Origin: Isoetes taiwanensis
Taxonomy: Eukaryota; Streptophyta; Lycopodiopsida; Isoetales; Isoetaceae
Assembly (NCBI GenBank): GCA_021234155.1
Contig: JAJEKV010000046.1
Span: 9,119,012 to 9,183,011 of the forward strand
Length of the DNA stretch: 64,000 bases
Reading direction: 5' to 3'
Part shown: piece by piece, positions 37,946 through 48,327 of the stretch
Layout of the letters: every line of letters starts with the position of its first letter
How positions within the stretch are numbered: the first letter of the stretch is position 1
Position numbers and translations under genes: made by a program
Notes under the pieces: model-generated
Database searches by the model: none
Seen by the model: only the letters and a program-made list of their open reading frames with translations
Told to the model about the DNA's origin: nothing

Positions 37946-40795
37946 CTAGAGACCGAAGGCACTGACGCTGGCATTCGGGTTGCAGTAAAAGATGGGACGC
38001 TGCCGATTTAAGGAGCTTACCAGAATGCACTTGAGGGCAGCACAGAAGCCAGCTTGACGGTGAACTGAAGGGTCTGGTGAGGTGGCGGCATTCTGCAAGA
38101 AGGTATCAAGGCCATGAAGAGCATCAGTGGGCCGTTGCCAACCACGCTCATTAGCAATATAGATCCAATTTGCAGTGTGATCCAAGGTGGCACCATCTTC
38201 CCACTCAGAGCGTCTGACAAAATGGGGATCCCACCGAAGATCCGTCGAGATATGGGGAGGAGTCCACCCAGCGTGGCCATCCATGACCTTCGTCCAAAAG
38301 GGAAGACGCCAGTCAGAGGTGAGAAACCGGGGGCGTGGAGGGACACCCAGTAAAGCATATGGAGAGGGAGCCATGCCCGTGGGCGTGGGCTGCTGAGCCT
38401 GCTCCCTGAATTCACGTACAAGGTCAGGATCAAGAGCTTTGCACCACTGATCCCACTCAGAAGTAGAGAGCTGAGTATAGACAGGAGGACTATCCCATCC
38501 CGTGGGTATGGTCTTGCTATCTAGAAGGGCACGCAATTGATTGTAGCCTGCCAAATGCTGCATATAAACTTGGGCAAACGGAAGATCCTCAGGATGCCCA
38601 AGATTCTTTCTCACCTGTTCCAGCGTTTCAGCTTGCCAGAGAGGTAAATGCTGAGCAAGCTCGGGCATGTACTCCTGATGAAGAGTGTGAGTCCGATCAT
38701 GATCGCTAAGATACGGGTTGTTATCCAATAACAACCAGTGAGCCTGTGAGTCGCCCTGAAAGTTCTGATGTGGCCCATCACGAAATTTGTCCTGTGTGTC
38801 AGCCAGATAGAAGTCATGAAAGATGTACGCCATCGGCTGAACAATCCTGAAGGTGATTAAATCAGGGTCTTCACAGTGAATGAGGTCGAAGACTAAGAGG
38901 GCACAGAGTAAGCCTTTGTCTTCAACTGAGAGGTCTGGCCAAATCCGGAGAAAATCCTCAGTGCGTATGTGGGCATCAACCTGACCATTTGCCGCATACC
39001 ACTTGAAAAGAAAGAGGTGGCGTCGTGCGACCACATAATCGAGGTAACTGGAAGGAATAGCAAAATCCACAGACTGGTGGAGAGCTATATTAATGTAGCC
39101 CTCTTGTTTAGTTTGGGCCTCTTCGGCAGATTGAACAGCTTGCTGGAGCTGATGTTCCAGATCACGGATCCGATTTTCCTTTTCTAACAGAAGACGTGAC
39201 TGATCACGAACCCGTTTCGGAGGGAGCGTGGCATGTGAAGAGGATTGCCCAGGAGGATGGAGTCGAAGCGTGGCAATCTCTGCATCATCAAGTATCTTTT
39301 GCTTCTTCGCCTCCGTAAGTTGATCCTGGAGAGGCGTGAGCTGACTGGTCAGTGTGGAAAGCTGAGCTTCTAAAGAAGCTATTTGAGCGTCACACGCTGT
39401 AAGGTCATGGGCTTGAGTGGTGTAATTCCGTGAAAGCTCGGTATACAGCGTGTCAAGTTTGGCAATGTCTTTATCTTTGTCAACCAAGAGAGTCTCCCTG
39501 GCCTTAACCTGCTCCAACAATTCCTGGATGGTGGTTTGCAATTGAGCCTGCTGATCAGCAAGCAGACTGTTCTGATCGTTGACAGTCTTAAGATCCTCAC
39601 GGGCCTGTAAAAGAGCCTCGTGCTTTTCTTGAAGCTTGTCCTCCAGAGTGTGAACTTGCGTGGTAGCAGCTTGAAGGTCTCTTTGAACTGCATCCGTGGT
39701 CTCCAGAGACGCTTGAACCCCATTCATGAGAAGTTCCTGGGATTCTTGCAACTTGAGAGCAGCAGCTTGAACATCCTGCTGGTATTGATACAGAAGCTGG
39801 CGAGGATGTGGAGGTGCAGGGCCCGGTTGTGGCCGTGTTTGTGATGTGTGAGAGACATGACGGGAAGTGGAGGGCATAGTTTCAGTGGATGAAGAGGAGA
39901 CAGTGACATGCGTGGCCTGGTGTTGAACATGATCAGGCGAAGTATGGCGGGAAGGTGCAGCCTGTTGGTTTTGAGGACGTGAATGCAGAGATTTCTGAGT
40001 GGAGGCATGAGAAGTGGAAGGGGACTCAGGAACAGGAAGATAATGACTGATGAGGGCTTGAAGATGGCTACCCACTGAGGCTTCAAAGACAGAGGAGGGG
40101 GTAGCCCTAATGCGGTCGACTTCATGAAGGAGACGGTAGAACAACATCTGTGGCCAATCAATATGATGATTGGAACGGATAGCTGTGATCACCATATTAT
40201 AGAACGGCTTATTGATATGGGTGTTCTTGATAGAATACCCAAGCAATTTGCGCCACAGAAACTTGACGAAAGTGTCGTGGGACTTTGCAATATTGGTGAG
40301 GCGATGCATGTTGGCTTGATAAGAAGGAGCGCCAAACTGAGTGACATCTATGTCCTGTAAGGCAACCCAAGATAAAGAAGGGGTTTGCAAAGGAATACGG
40401 AATACCTCAGAAATCAGGGGCTGAGTAAGCAAAATGGTGGTGCTATCGACCACAGTAGCATATCCGTTCGGGCTGTTGACGATGTGAGCAATGAACTGCT
40501 TCAATTGTGCTGGATTTGGGGCCGGGAGGTCCATTTGCGAGAATTCATAAAGCTTCTGGCGTTCCGCGACTTCACGACTTGGGCCAACGAGGGCTTCACG
40601 AAAGGTGGGCGTCAAGAAAGGCACAGACTCGAAAAGAGCCGGATCCCTTGGAGTAGAAGCTTGAAGTGTAGGAAATTTGGGTGCAGCCATGGCGAAGAGC
40701 GTCGGAAGGGAACAGGAAGAATTGTGTTGCAAAGGCGGAGGGCGGAGAGCGGAAGACGAAAACGCAGAGAGGCGAAAAGGTTTTAGGGCGCACAA
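37946..40795 (-). CDS. Extra ORF of gypsy element, coiled-coil protein (env-position aORF)
   Basis: Intact, 949 residues; a likelier start is Met36 (MAAPKFP, 40690). Residues about 60-240 resemble in pattern the plant transposon protein domain seen in extra ORFs of Tat/Athila elements (LYEFSQMDLPAP, then LISEVFRIPL, then YSIKNTHINKP). This is by eye, not by search. A Ser/Thr/His/Pro linker follows, then a long coiled coil (about 330-590), then a C-terminal globular part rich in Trp and Asp. No signal peptide or clear membrane span is visible, so an envelope role is unlikely. It is undamaged in an element whose pol is broken, and is translated in the same sense as gag-pol. Confidence 0.8.
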   Translation of the reverse strand: MCALKPFRLSAFSSSALRPPPLQHNSSCSLPTLFAMAAPKFPTLQASTPRDPALFESVPFLTPTFREALVGPSREVAERQKLYEFSQMDLPAPNPAQLKQFIAHIVNSPNGYATVVDSTTILLTQPLISEVFRIPLQTPSLSWVALQDIDVTQFGAPSYQANMHRLTNIAKSHDTFVKFLWRKLLGYSIKNTHINKPFYNMVITAIRSNHHIDWPQMLFYRLLHEVDRIRATPSSVFEASVGSHLQALISHYLPVPESPSTSHASTQKSLHSRPQNQQAAPSRHTSPDHVQHQATHVTVSSSSTETMPSTSRHVSHTSQTRPQPGPAPPHPRQLLYQYQQDVQAAALKLQESQELLMNGVQASLETTDAVQRDLQAATTQVHTLEDKLQEKHEALLQAREDLKTVNDQNSLLADQQAQLQTTIQELLEQVKARETLLVDKDKDIAKLDTLYTELSRNYTTQAHDLTACDAQIASLEAQLSTLTSQLTPLQDQLTEAKKQKILDDAEIATLRLHPPGQSSSHATLPPKRVRDQSRLLLEKENRIRDLEHQLQQAVQSAEEAQTKQEGYINIALHQSVDFAIPSSYLDYVVARRHLFLFKWYAANGQVDAHIRTEDFLRIWPDLSVEDKGLLCALLVFDLIHCEDPDLITFRIVQPMAYIFHDFYLADTQDKFRDGPHQNFQGDSQAHWLLLDNNPYLSDHDRTHTLHQEYMPELAQHLPLWQAETLEQVRKNLGHPEDLPFAQVYMQHLAGYNQLRALLDSKTIPTGWDSPPVYTQLSTSEWDQWCKALDPDLVREFREQAQQPTPTGMAPSPYALLGVPPRPRFLTSDWRLPFWTKVMDGHAGWTPPHISTDLRWDPHFVRRSEWEDGATLDHTANWIYIANERGWQRPTDALHGLDTFLQNAATSPDPSVHRQAGFCAALKCILVSSLNRQRPIFYCNPNASVSAFGL

Positions 40796-41177
40796 GTGTT
40801 GGCGAAGGGGCGTGATGAGGATGAACAGGCAACCGTTGATGATGCCAGGTGGCGACAGATGCGAAGGAGGCGATTGAGAGGCAAAATTTGGCTAAGTCCC
40901 CAAACGGTAAAGGGAGAAGCAGTGAACGGTGGCGATGAGACGTAAGGGAATGATCTGATGTGACAGTTGGCAAAAGGACACCTATTAATGTTCGACGGGC
41001 GTGAAAAGAAGGAATGACATTTAATGCTGGGATATCATTAAAACGAAGGTGTCAGAAGGTACCATGGCTAGATATGCGGCGGGAGAAAAGATTCCCCATT
41101 TAGAAACAGCCTTGCATTGCAACCACGTTGGCAAAATTGCTGATTGGTCCACGTCGACAGGGAGGTCCTCGGGTGGC

Positions 41178-41185
41178 TATATAAG
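41178..41185 (+). promoter_or_regulatory. TATA box of the antisense small gene
   Basis: TATATAAG lies 37 bp before the ATG at 41215, on the strand opposite to the gypsy element. Confidence 0.6.
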
Positions 41186-41214
41186 ACGAATAGTGGGTGA
41201 AGCTGAGACACCCG

Positions 41215-41481
41215 ATGGCGCTCAGTATGTCTGCTGCAGGACTTCACGACAAGTGCACCATGCCCTCGAACTGCCTGGAGTGGATAACATGCAAGATGGA
41301 CTGCTTGGACCTCTGGCGGTGCCACAATCGTGGCATTCCCATGGATGGATGGTGTGCAGGGATGGCTGAGCATCCCGATCCCCACACCAATGGGATGGAG
41401 GTGGTGATTCACCTTCGCTGGGACCCCGAGCAGAACTGGTACCATATCCTCCGCATCACCTCTGCTCCCAACCCGGAGTAG
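41215..41481 (+). CDS. Antisense small gene inside gypsy element, 88-aa protein of an unrecognised family
   Basis: Encodes an 88-residue Cys/Trp-rich protein between the integrase end (41620) and the extra ORF (40795), in antisense. It shares with the products at 57306 and 57838 the pattern I-x-C-x-M-x3-DL-x2-C-x2-[RK]G-[IV]-x-[ML]-D, then NG-x-E, then VVIHL-x-W-x-P-[ED]-x3-Y-x-[IL]-x2-ITSA near the C terminus. Spacing is identical within the first and last blocks. A TATA box 37 bp upstream implies a very short leader and independent transcription. The ATG at 41215 gives MALSMSAAG; ATG 41227 is an alternative. I know no family with this signature, and the function is unknown. It could be a host gene captured by the retrotransposon or an element gene that has escaped to the genome. 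Confidence 0.7.
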   Translation: MALSMSAAGLHDKCTMPSNCLEWITCKMDCLDLWRCHNRGIPMDGWCAGMAEHPDPHTNGMEVVIHLRWDPEQNWYHILRITSAPNPE

Positions 41482-41619
41482 AGGGGGTAAAATTTAGGAT
41501 TTTGTAGATAGGGCTCTAAGGCCGTGTTTACTAATTAGGGCTCTGCCCATAGCGGAAATAGATGGGCGCGGCCCACATTTTGTAAAAATTTCACCTCTAT
41601 AATATAAATTTGCCGCTTT
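41482..41619. other. Convergent spacer between the antisense gene and the integrase end
   Basis: 138 bp, AT-rich; it must hold the 3' end of the antisense transcript if it exists. No canonical AATAAA was found on the plus strand here. Confidence 0.4.
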
Positions 41620-42326
41620 TTAGTCACGATCTGTCATGTCTGTGTCTGGAATTGCATCTAGTGGATGATTGTCACTGTCAGTTGTATGAAATTGTTTGAG
41701 GCGAAAGCCATTAACCAATGTAGGTAATGGAGTGCCATCTAATTCGGCCAGCTTGAAAACACTGGGCTGTACCACTTGAACAATTTGATAAGGACCAAGC
41801 CATCTGAATTTTAACTTGCCCGGAAAATTTTTGTAACGAGAATCATAAAGAAGAACCAAATCACCTTCTTTGAATGTTTTTGTCTTAAGACATTTGTCAT
41901 GCAAAGATTTTTGCAACTGTTGTCCATGAAGAACACGAATGTAAGCATCGCGCCTAAGTTCATCCAACTGTTCCAATTGATAAACCCGTTCCTTGAGTGC
42001 AGCAGGTGGATTATGGGCTGTAGCAAGTTGAAAACGGAGAGTTGGAAGAATATATTCAAAAGGCATGAGAGCTTCTTGACCATAAACCAGTTTGAAAGGA
42101 GTGTGACCAGTAGCTATTTTGAAACTAGTATTGTAAGCCCAAAGAACAGTAGGCAACTTGTCTTGCCAATCTGTGCGAGAAGCGTCACAAATTTTTTTGA
42201 GAATAGTGACGAGAGTTTTGTTGGTACTTTCAGCCAAGCCATTTCCTTGAGGATAATAGGGTGTACTCTTCCGGTGTTGGATGTGAAGATAACCCGTCAG
42301 CTCCTTGATGGTATGATTGACAAACA

Positions 42327-42400
42327 GGTTCCGTGGGACAACCAAAATGCGTGATGATCACTAACAAGTTCCGTGGGACAACCAAAATGCGTGATGATGT
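42327..42400. repeat. 40-bp-period tandem duplication in integrase
   Basis: The segment GTTCCGTGGGACAACCAAAA plus the next 14 bases occurs twice, offset by 40 bp. Since 40 is not a multiple of three it shifts the frame between two catalytic residues. Confidence 0.93.
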
Positions 42401-45400
42401 GCGTGTAGAGAACCTTTGCTGTGCTGGCAGCAGTGTTGTCTGGAAGTGCACAAGCTTCGGCCCATTTGGTAGCGTAATCCGTGATGACCAGAATATAGCG
42501 GGCACGGGTGTGCCGCGCCGGTGGGTCCATGGGCCCCACAAAATCCATTCCCCATTTGCTGAAGGGATGTGGCATGGCGACCGGCGTCAATGGAAGAGCG
42601 TCATGGGCCGTGGGCTTTCCCACACGCTGACAGACGTCACATGTGCGAGCATAAGCGTGGGCATCTTTGAAGAGCGTGGGCCAGAAGTATCCTGCCAAAA
42701 GAATTTTGCGTGCCTGGCGTCACCACTAAAATGACCACCACCAAGCCCATCGTGGGCTTGTCGAACAATATCGGGCACCTCATGAGGGAGGACACAACGA
42801 CGGAGGACCATGTCTTTGCCGCGTTTGTACAAATGGCCTGCAACCATGGTATAGTCACGGACCTCTCTGAGAAACTGACGGTGACGGGAGCGAAGCTTTC
42901 TGGAGAGAGCGTCAGATCGGCGGGAGGAAGAGCACCAGTGAGAAGATATTGCTGAAAGTTATGAAACCAATGTGACGTGGCCGTGACCAGGAACAATTGA
43001 GCATCTGGAAAGGCGTCGGAAACACCCGTGGAGAGATCGTCCGTGTGGATGCGTGAAAGATAATCAGGCACCACATGAGATTTGCCAGCCTTATGAACAA
43101 TTTCGAAGGGAGCAAACTCTTGCAGGAGAAGGACCCAACGAGCAATTCGTCCCGTGGGCGTGGCTTTGTTGATCAAATAAAGAAGAGCTTGATGATCAAC
43201 AAAGAACTTAATCTGGCTGCCCAACAAATAATGGCGGAAACGTTGGACACAGAAAACTAAGCCCAAAGCTTCTCGTTCCGTGGCAGAGTAGTTGCGCTCA
43301 GCAGGATTGAGTTTCCGGCTGGCATAACGGATTGGTTTATCCGTGGTTTCATCATAGGCCTGAGAGAGAACAGCACCAATTGCAAAGGCAGAGACGTCAA
43401 CATGAACATGGAAGGGCTTGTCCCATTGAGGAGGAACAAGGACCGGGGCTTGAGTAAGTAACAGCTTCAACTTCTGAAAAGCAGCTTCCGCTTGGGGATT
43501 CCAAGCCCAAGTGGATTCATCACCCGTGAGTTTATGAATGGGGTCAGCTATAGCTGCAAGTCCAGGAATGAAGGTGGAATAGTAATTTACCTTACCCAGG
43601 AAAGAGCGTGTCTCTTTGATATTAGACGGGGCTTGAGCTTTCACTACACAACTGATTTTAGCGGGATCAGTGGTGATGCCTTCTTTACTGACCACATGAC
43701 CCAACAGAATGCCTGAGGTGACGCAGAAAGTGCACTTCTCAGGATTGAGACTAATGCCAGATTCATCACATATTTGAAAGACAAGCTCCAACTTGTCCAA
43801 GTGATCATCCATGGAGCTGTAGGCAGAAAAATCATCTTGGAAGATCTGAAGAAAAGGTTTATCCTTCATAAAGTCGTGAAAGACAGAGAGCATTATGCGC
43901 TGAAAGGTTGAAGGAGAGTTTGACAAACCAAAAGGGACCACCTTGTAGGCAAAAGTGCCCCACGGGGTGGTGAAGGTAGTTTTGAGTTGATCTTCTTGCT
44001 TGATAGAAATTTGATTGTACCCAAAAAAACCATCCATGAAAGAGTACATCTCATGACCAGCAACTTCTTCAAGAACCTGGTCAGTGAAGGGAAGCGGAAA
44101 GTGATCACGCTCCGTGGCTTGATTGAGTTTTCTGTAGTCCACGCAAACGCGGATCTTACCATTGTGTTTGAGAGCAATGACGATGGGGCTCACCCATTCA
44201 GAATGTTTGACCTCATAAATCAGGCCAGCAGCCAAGAGTTTGTCAATTTCAGCCTTGACGCGGTCACGGTAATTTGGGTTGAGCCTATACTGTCGTTGCT
44301 AGATTGGGCGTGCATCAGATTTGGTAGGAATGGTGAGTTCCCCCAATTCTTTTTTGATACCTCGAAGGTCTTTGTAGCTCCAAGCAAAAATATGTTTGAA
44401 TTTCTTGAACAGCGTCACAACGCGTGCTTTATAGGTAGACGGAAGATTAGCAGCTAAGCGGACTGGTTGATTGTTACCAATGTCCACAATTTCCATGGCG
44501 GGAGTTTGAATATGAGGAACAACCTCCGTGTCCTGAACCTGATGAGCAGGAGGCCGAAGCATGACTGGAGGAGCAGCATTTTGCGTGGTGAAGAAAAGAG
44601 GCTGCTGAGCGTCATCAAGCAAGGGTTGCTTCATGACGGCATGAACATCAACTGGCTCTGAAGAAGAAAGTGAGTCAGAAAAATGATCAAGACGTTGAAT
44701 GCGATTGCAGGAGGCCAGGTAAGGGTCCAAAAGAGCTGCCACAGCCTGGTCCTGATCAAGTGTCATGTCACCCCAAGGATCAGCATACTCAGGGTAAGAT
44801 GAGAGAGGGAGGCCCGCTGGAGGAGCTTGAACATGATAAATATTTTGTGCTTCTTCAGAGTCAGTGTCAGAGATGGAAGGTTTAGCATTCTCGACAGAGA
44901 TCAATTGGCCAGTTTCCAGATCCATTGTGGAATTGAGATGGCCATCGGTGATAACAAGTTGATCCGTGGCCCAGTAATGAATACTCTTGGCCTGTCGGAG
45001 AAAAGGTCTTCCAACCAGCATTTCATAGTCACCAGGATCTTCTCCAGCTTTCCAAACACCAAATTCCAAGGGGAATTTTAGATCACCCATGCTGATGTGG
45101 AGAAGAGGAGTGACGCTGTGAGGACGCGTGATATGGCCATTTGCCAACTTGATGTCATAAGGGGCACGGTATAATTGTTTGATGCCCAATTGCTTCCTGA
45201 GTTTATCAGTAATGAGATTGACGGCACTACCACCATCAATTTGGACATGATTGATGTGCTGATTGCCCACCGTGGCATGCACCGTGGGTGTTGAAGTTGC
45301 AACAGCTCCAACCAGAACCGTGGGAAGAGGTAACTGATCTTTGAGAGCCGGACAGAGTTCCAAAATGGTGGCCAGGCTCAAAGGAATCTTGATCTTGGCA

Positions 45401-45626
45401 AGTTCTTCCTGAAGTTCCAAGGGAACATGTGAAAAAGGATCCGCAGGGTCCAGTGGAGCTGGAGTCTGTGGTAAGGAAGCGGAGACTTCTTTGAGAAGCT
45501 CGACTTCAGCAGCAATATTTGGATATGGCTGAGAGCGTGCGCTGGTGGATGATGACGGTGCGGCCTGGCGCTACTGAGCCCTAGTGGTGGCGTGAACATT
45601 GGCCAAGGTTCGACCTTCCGCAGCCT

Positions 45627-45700
45627 GCATGAGTTTGTCAAGATCAGGTGCGAAGTGACGTGACTTGAGGCATGAGTTTGTCAAGATCAGGTGCGAAGTG
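45627..45700. repeat. 43-bp-period tandem duplication in the gag-protease spacer
   Basis: A 31-bp segment beginning GCATGAGTTTGTCAAGATCA occurs twice, offset by 43 bp with a 12-bp non-repeated filler, shifting the frame. Confidence 0.93.
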
Positions 45701-46150
45701 AACTTTTTTATCATCTTCATGAGGGACTATTTCCACAGCAAAAGCAGGTTGCGTGTCATGAGGAATGATGGTCAAAGGGCGTGAAGCCCGTGTGTGACGT
45801 GAGACAAGACCAACCCAATTGGACTGTTGGACGGGAGGGTTGAGAGCCTGATAAATCTCCTCCTAAGCTTGTTGATCCATAGGATTGGAAGTAGATGCGG
45901 CTGGCTGAGGTCGCTGTTGTTGAGGCGGCCGAGGAGGCTTTCTCAAAACAGGACGAGGGCCCTGTTTACCATTGGCCACCCATAGTTGGTAAGCCGTGAG
46001 ACGGACAAAAGCTAGTTGATTGGAACCCGGAAGTTGAACTTGAACTTGAGGAAGTTGAGGACACGCCGTGGTGGTGTGACCCCATTCATGGCAATGATAA
46101 CATTGAGCTTTTGAAGGATCAAAGGGAGGACGGTTGCCTTGTCCCCATGG

Positions 46151-47611
46151 CTATTGAGATTGCTGCTGTTGTTGAGTTGGATATTGCTGAGGCTGATATG
46201 ACTGCTGTTGTTGAGGGGTGGTCTGGACTTGAAAGACCATTTTATTGCGAAAAGGTGTAGGATGGGAACGAGTGCATTCTTCCGTGGCATGATTGCACAT
46301 ATTGCATCTTTTACAATGAGGGGGTCCATTGGAGGAGTTGCATTCATTTGCCAGATGACCTTGATATTTACAAATAGTGCACCAGATGTGAGCTCGTTGT
46401 GGATTTGCTTGTTGAGGCTGAACGGAGTTCTGGGGAACCATGACGGGGGGCATGAAAGGGAGTTCCTGGAGAGCAACACCCCGAGAAGAAACATTTACCG
46501 AGTGATTAACCAATTCAATGGCCTGCTCCAAAGATTTGGGACGCAGGTATTCTGTCATGAGTCGAATGGCAGGAGGAAGGCCCTGCAGAAACCAGACGAG
46601 AATCTGGCTTTGCGTGGGGTACTCTTGGAGTTTACTGACGAGAATGTGAAGACAGTCTGCAAAATCCCTGGCGGACTCCGTGGGCTCTTGCTGAAGGTCA
46701 TTTAGTTGCTTGAGGAGTAATTGATCATCGTCCGTGGTGCCATAATGAGACAGAAAGGCAGTTTTCATTTCTTGCCAACTTTGTTTCCAGTGACTCTTAT
46801 TGGCCATTAACCACTGATGAGGGGCGCCTCGTAGCGTGGTCGAAAAGATATGAAATTTGAGTTGTGGCTGCGCATGACCGTTCAGAATGGCCAAGACTTC
46901 AAATTCCTCCATGTGGACTTGAGCACTCTGATCCAGAGGTTTGCCTTTAGTGTTACCAAAGGTGGGATAAGTCAGCTTCAAATTATGAGAGGGCGATGAA
47001 GGCGGAACTGGCTCATAGATAGGTGGATTCGGTGGAGGATATGCAGAAGCATAGAGAGGTGGTACAGTGTGAGACTGAGAGCAAGGGGGTGGAACGGAAA
47101 AAACATGTGGTCCAGCAAAAGCAGCATCTGGTGGGGAAGGGCCTTGGGAGCCATCCTTATTAGGCTTGAGATCAGTGGTTTGGTAGACAGGAAGAGCATG
47201 CTGAAAAGATGGAGAAGACGGAAAGTCGTGAACGTGGGTAGGGCCAAAAGACACTTGATGGTAGCCCATCCCACCAGGAGGTGAAGAAGGTTGGGACGGA
47301 AGAGGGGTGTGACCTGAAGGGATATTGATATAGGTGTTGTCAGGAGTCTGGAAATAGTGAGGCGTGGGCTGAACAGGGGTATGTTGTGGAGATTGCGGTT
47401 GTGAACAATGACGATACACAGGGGGAGACCCTGGTCGAGAATGAGCACGAGGGGTAGGAGGGGCCGACTGAGCTCGGGAGCGGATACGGCCACCCTCAAT
47501 GTCATAGGCAAAATCATACATATCCCGAACAGCCTCACGTCGTTGATGGCACTCCAGGCGAGCCGCCGTTTGGCAGAGAAGTTCTTCAGGAGTGAAACCT
47601 CGAGCTGACAT
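46151..47611 (-). CDS. Gypsy gag polyprotein
   Basis: 486 residues ending at a TAG. The N-terminal third is Pro/Ser/Gln-rich (HSRPGSPPVYRH and similar). Residues about 225-350 are a retrotrans_gag-type capsid domain (GAPHQWL, WQEMKTAFLSHY, ARDFADCLHILVSKL, WFLQGLPPAIR). A CCHC-like knuckle follows (CTICKYQGHLANEC, about residue 390) and then a second Cys/His cluster and a Gln-rich tail. Reading past the TAG in the same frame gives another knuckle, so either the stop is a lesion of a longer gag-pol or readthrough was used. It begins 36 nt inside the 5' LTR edge, very close to the PBS. Confidence 0.9.
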   Translation of the reverse strand: MSARGFTPEELLCQTAARLECHQRREAVRDMYDFAYDIEGGRIRSRAQSAPPTPRAHSRPGSPPVYRHCSQPQSPQHTPVQPTPHYFQTPDNTYINIPSGHTPLPSQPSSPPGGMGYHQVSFGPTHVHDFPSSPSFQHALPVYQTTDLKPNKDGSQGPSPPDAAFAGPHVFSVPPPCSQSHTVPPLYASAYPPPNPPIYEPVPPSSPSHNLKLTYPTFGNTKGKPLDQSAQVHMEEFEVLAILNGHAQPQLKFHIFSTTLRGAPHQWLMANKSHWKQSWQEMKTAFLSHYGTTDDDQLLLKQLNDLQQEPTESARDFADCLHILVSKLQEYPTQSQILVWFLQGLPPAIRLMTEYLRPKSLEQAIELVNHSVNVSSRGVALQELPFMPPVMVPQNSVQPQQANPQRAHIWCTICKYQGHLANECNSSNGPPHCKRCNMCNHATEECTRSHPTPFRNKMVFQVQTTPQQQQSYQPQQYPTQQQQQSQ

Positions 47612-47621
47612 GATGGAAGAA

Positions 47622-47646
47622 AGATCAGACCCGGCATCGGCGACAG
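47622..47646 (-). promoter_or_regulatory. Primer-binding site of gypsy element (tRNA-Asp-like)
   Basis: Minus-strand TGTCGCCGATGCCGGGTC directly inside the 5' LTR resembles the tRNA-Asp PBS used by Athila-type elements (TGGCGCCGTTGCCGGGG), with a few mismatches. The similarity is from memory of the family. Confidence 0.6.
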
Positions 47647-48241
47647 TGTTTGGGGTCTGGGTTCGGGAACTCCTGCAAGACAGCCCTCTGTGAGGACCCT
47701 TGGATCTAACAGGAGAATCCGGGGACTATGTCACGCGGGATTTGCAAAAGAAATAAGAAAAAGAGAAAAGAAAACAACAAAGAACAATTTAGACAATAAT
47801 GAGAACAACTTCCTTGATGTCAATGAAGATACATGAGCTCTCGCAATCGAGAGAAAACTGATGTGAGACAAGACTCAAAACTCATCTAAAAAACTAGAGC
47901 GCTAGCTCTACTCATATATATAGTACAATGGCCTTTGGCCCAATATAGACACTCTGACTGATTTTGGTGCCGACTCCTGGAAGGAGGCCTGATTTGCAGG
48001 AATGCTGGCGGTGCCTCTTGAAGTGCCTGAAATCACGCTGACGCTGATGCAGGCGGTGACAGGCCGTCACTTGTCTGAACGCCTCCTCTTGGTAGCAGAC
48101 GCGGGCTTTGACTGCATGGTCTGCTGTTTGGTCTTCTGCTGGGCCTTTGACGACTGACCCGTGCCTGACTGTGGATCCTTGGCCTTGACTTGGTCTGTCG
48201 TATGCATGAATAGTCCTGTACCAGGAGGCACAGGACTAACA
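47647..48241 (-). repeat. 5' LTR of gypsy element
   Basis: 595 bp, same ends as the left LTR. Confidence 0.96.
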
Positions 48242-48246
48242 CCAAG
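48242..48246. repeat. Target-site duplication of gypsy element, right copy (CCAAG)
   Basis: Perfect match to 37077-37081. Confidence 0.95.
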
Positions 48247-48327
48247 GGGTTGATAAGAATAATACATCAACTAAGGAATGGGTATTCCCATAGAATGGGA
48301 ATTTAACATAGCTAATGGAGTTAGTGG

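Larger units (their letters stand above)
41620..46150 (-). pseudogene. Gypsy pol: protease, RT, RNase H, integrase (broken)
   Basis: Minus-strand order: spacer with a third CCHC knuckle (CYHCHEWGHTTTAC, just after the gag stop), protease with DGGSAVNLIT (45420-44299 frame), RT with VCVDYRKLN and FQDD, RNase H with VHVDVSAFAIGAVL and EREALG, integrase HHCC region (HDGLGGGHFS, CDVCQRVG), catalytic core (WGMDFVGP ... ELVSD ... GNGLAEST) and a GPY/F-like end (RWLGPYQIV). Lesions: in-frame TAG at 45863-45865 and 44299-44301; a 43-bp-period duplication at 45627-45700; frameshifts near 42860 and 42700; and a 40-bp-period duplication at 42327-42400 inside the integrase core. Protease and RT share one frame, so the TAG at 44299 is the only break between them. 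Confidence 0.93.
37082..48241 (-). mobile_element. Ty3/gypsy LTR retrotransposon, Athila/Tat-like, with extra ORF
   Basis: Two 595-bp LTRs, perfect CCAAG duplication, polypurine tract beside the left LTR and a tRNA-Asp-like PBS beside the right LTR set the minus-strand orientation. Gene order is gag, protease, RT, RNase H, integrase (with a GPY/F-like C terminus and no chromodomain), then a large extra ORF in the env position. RT motifs (MDGFFGYNQI, FQDDFS) and the PBS type suit the non-chromovirus Athila/Tat branch. Pol is broken by stops and two tandem duplications, so the copy is not autonomous. Confidence 0.95.

Noticed and set aside
37946-40795. Viral envelope protein in the env position
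   Set aside because: No signal peptide, membrane anchor or fusion-like segment; coiled coil and soluble composition fit a plant extra ORF better.
41068-41445. Minus-strand 125-codon ORF opposite the small antisense gene
   Set aside because: Shadow of the plus-strand gene; only the plus-strand frame matches the products at 57306 and 57838.
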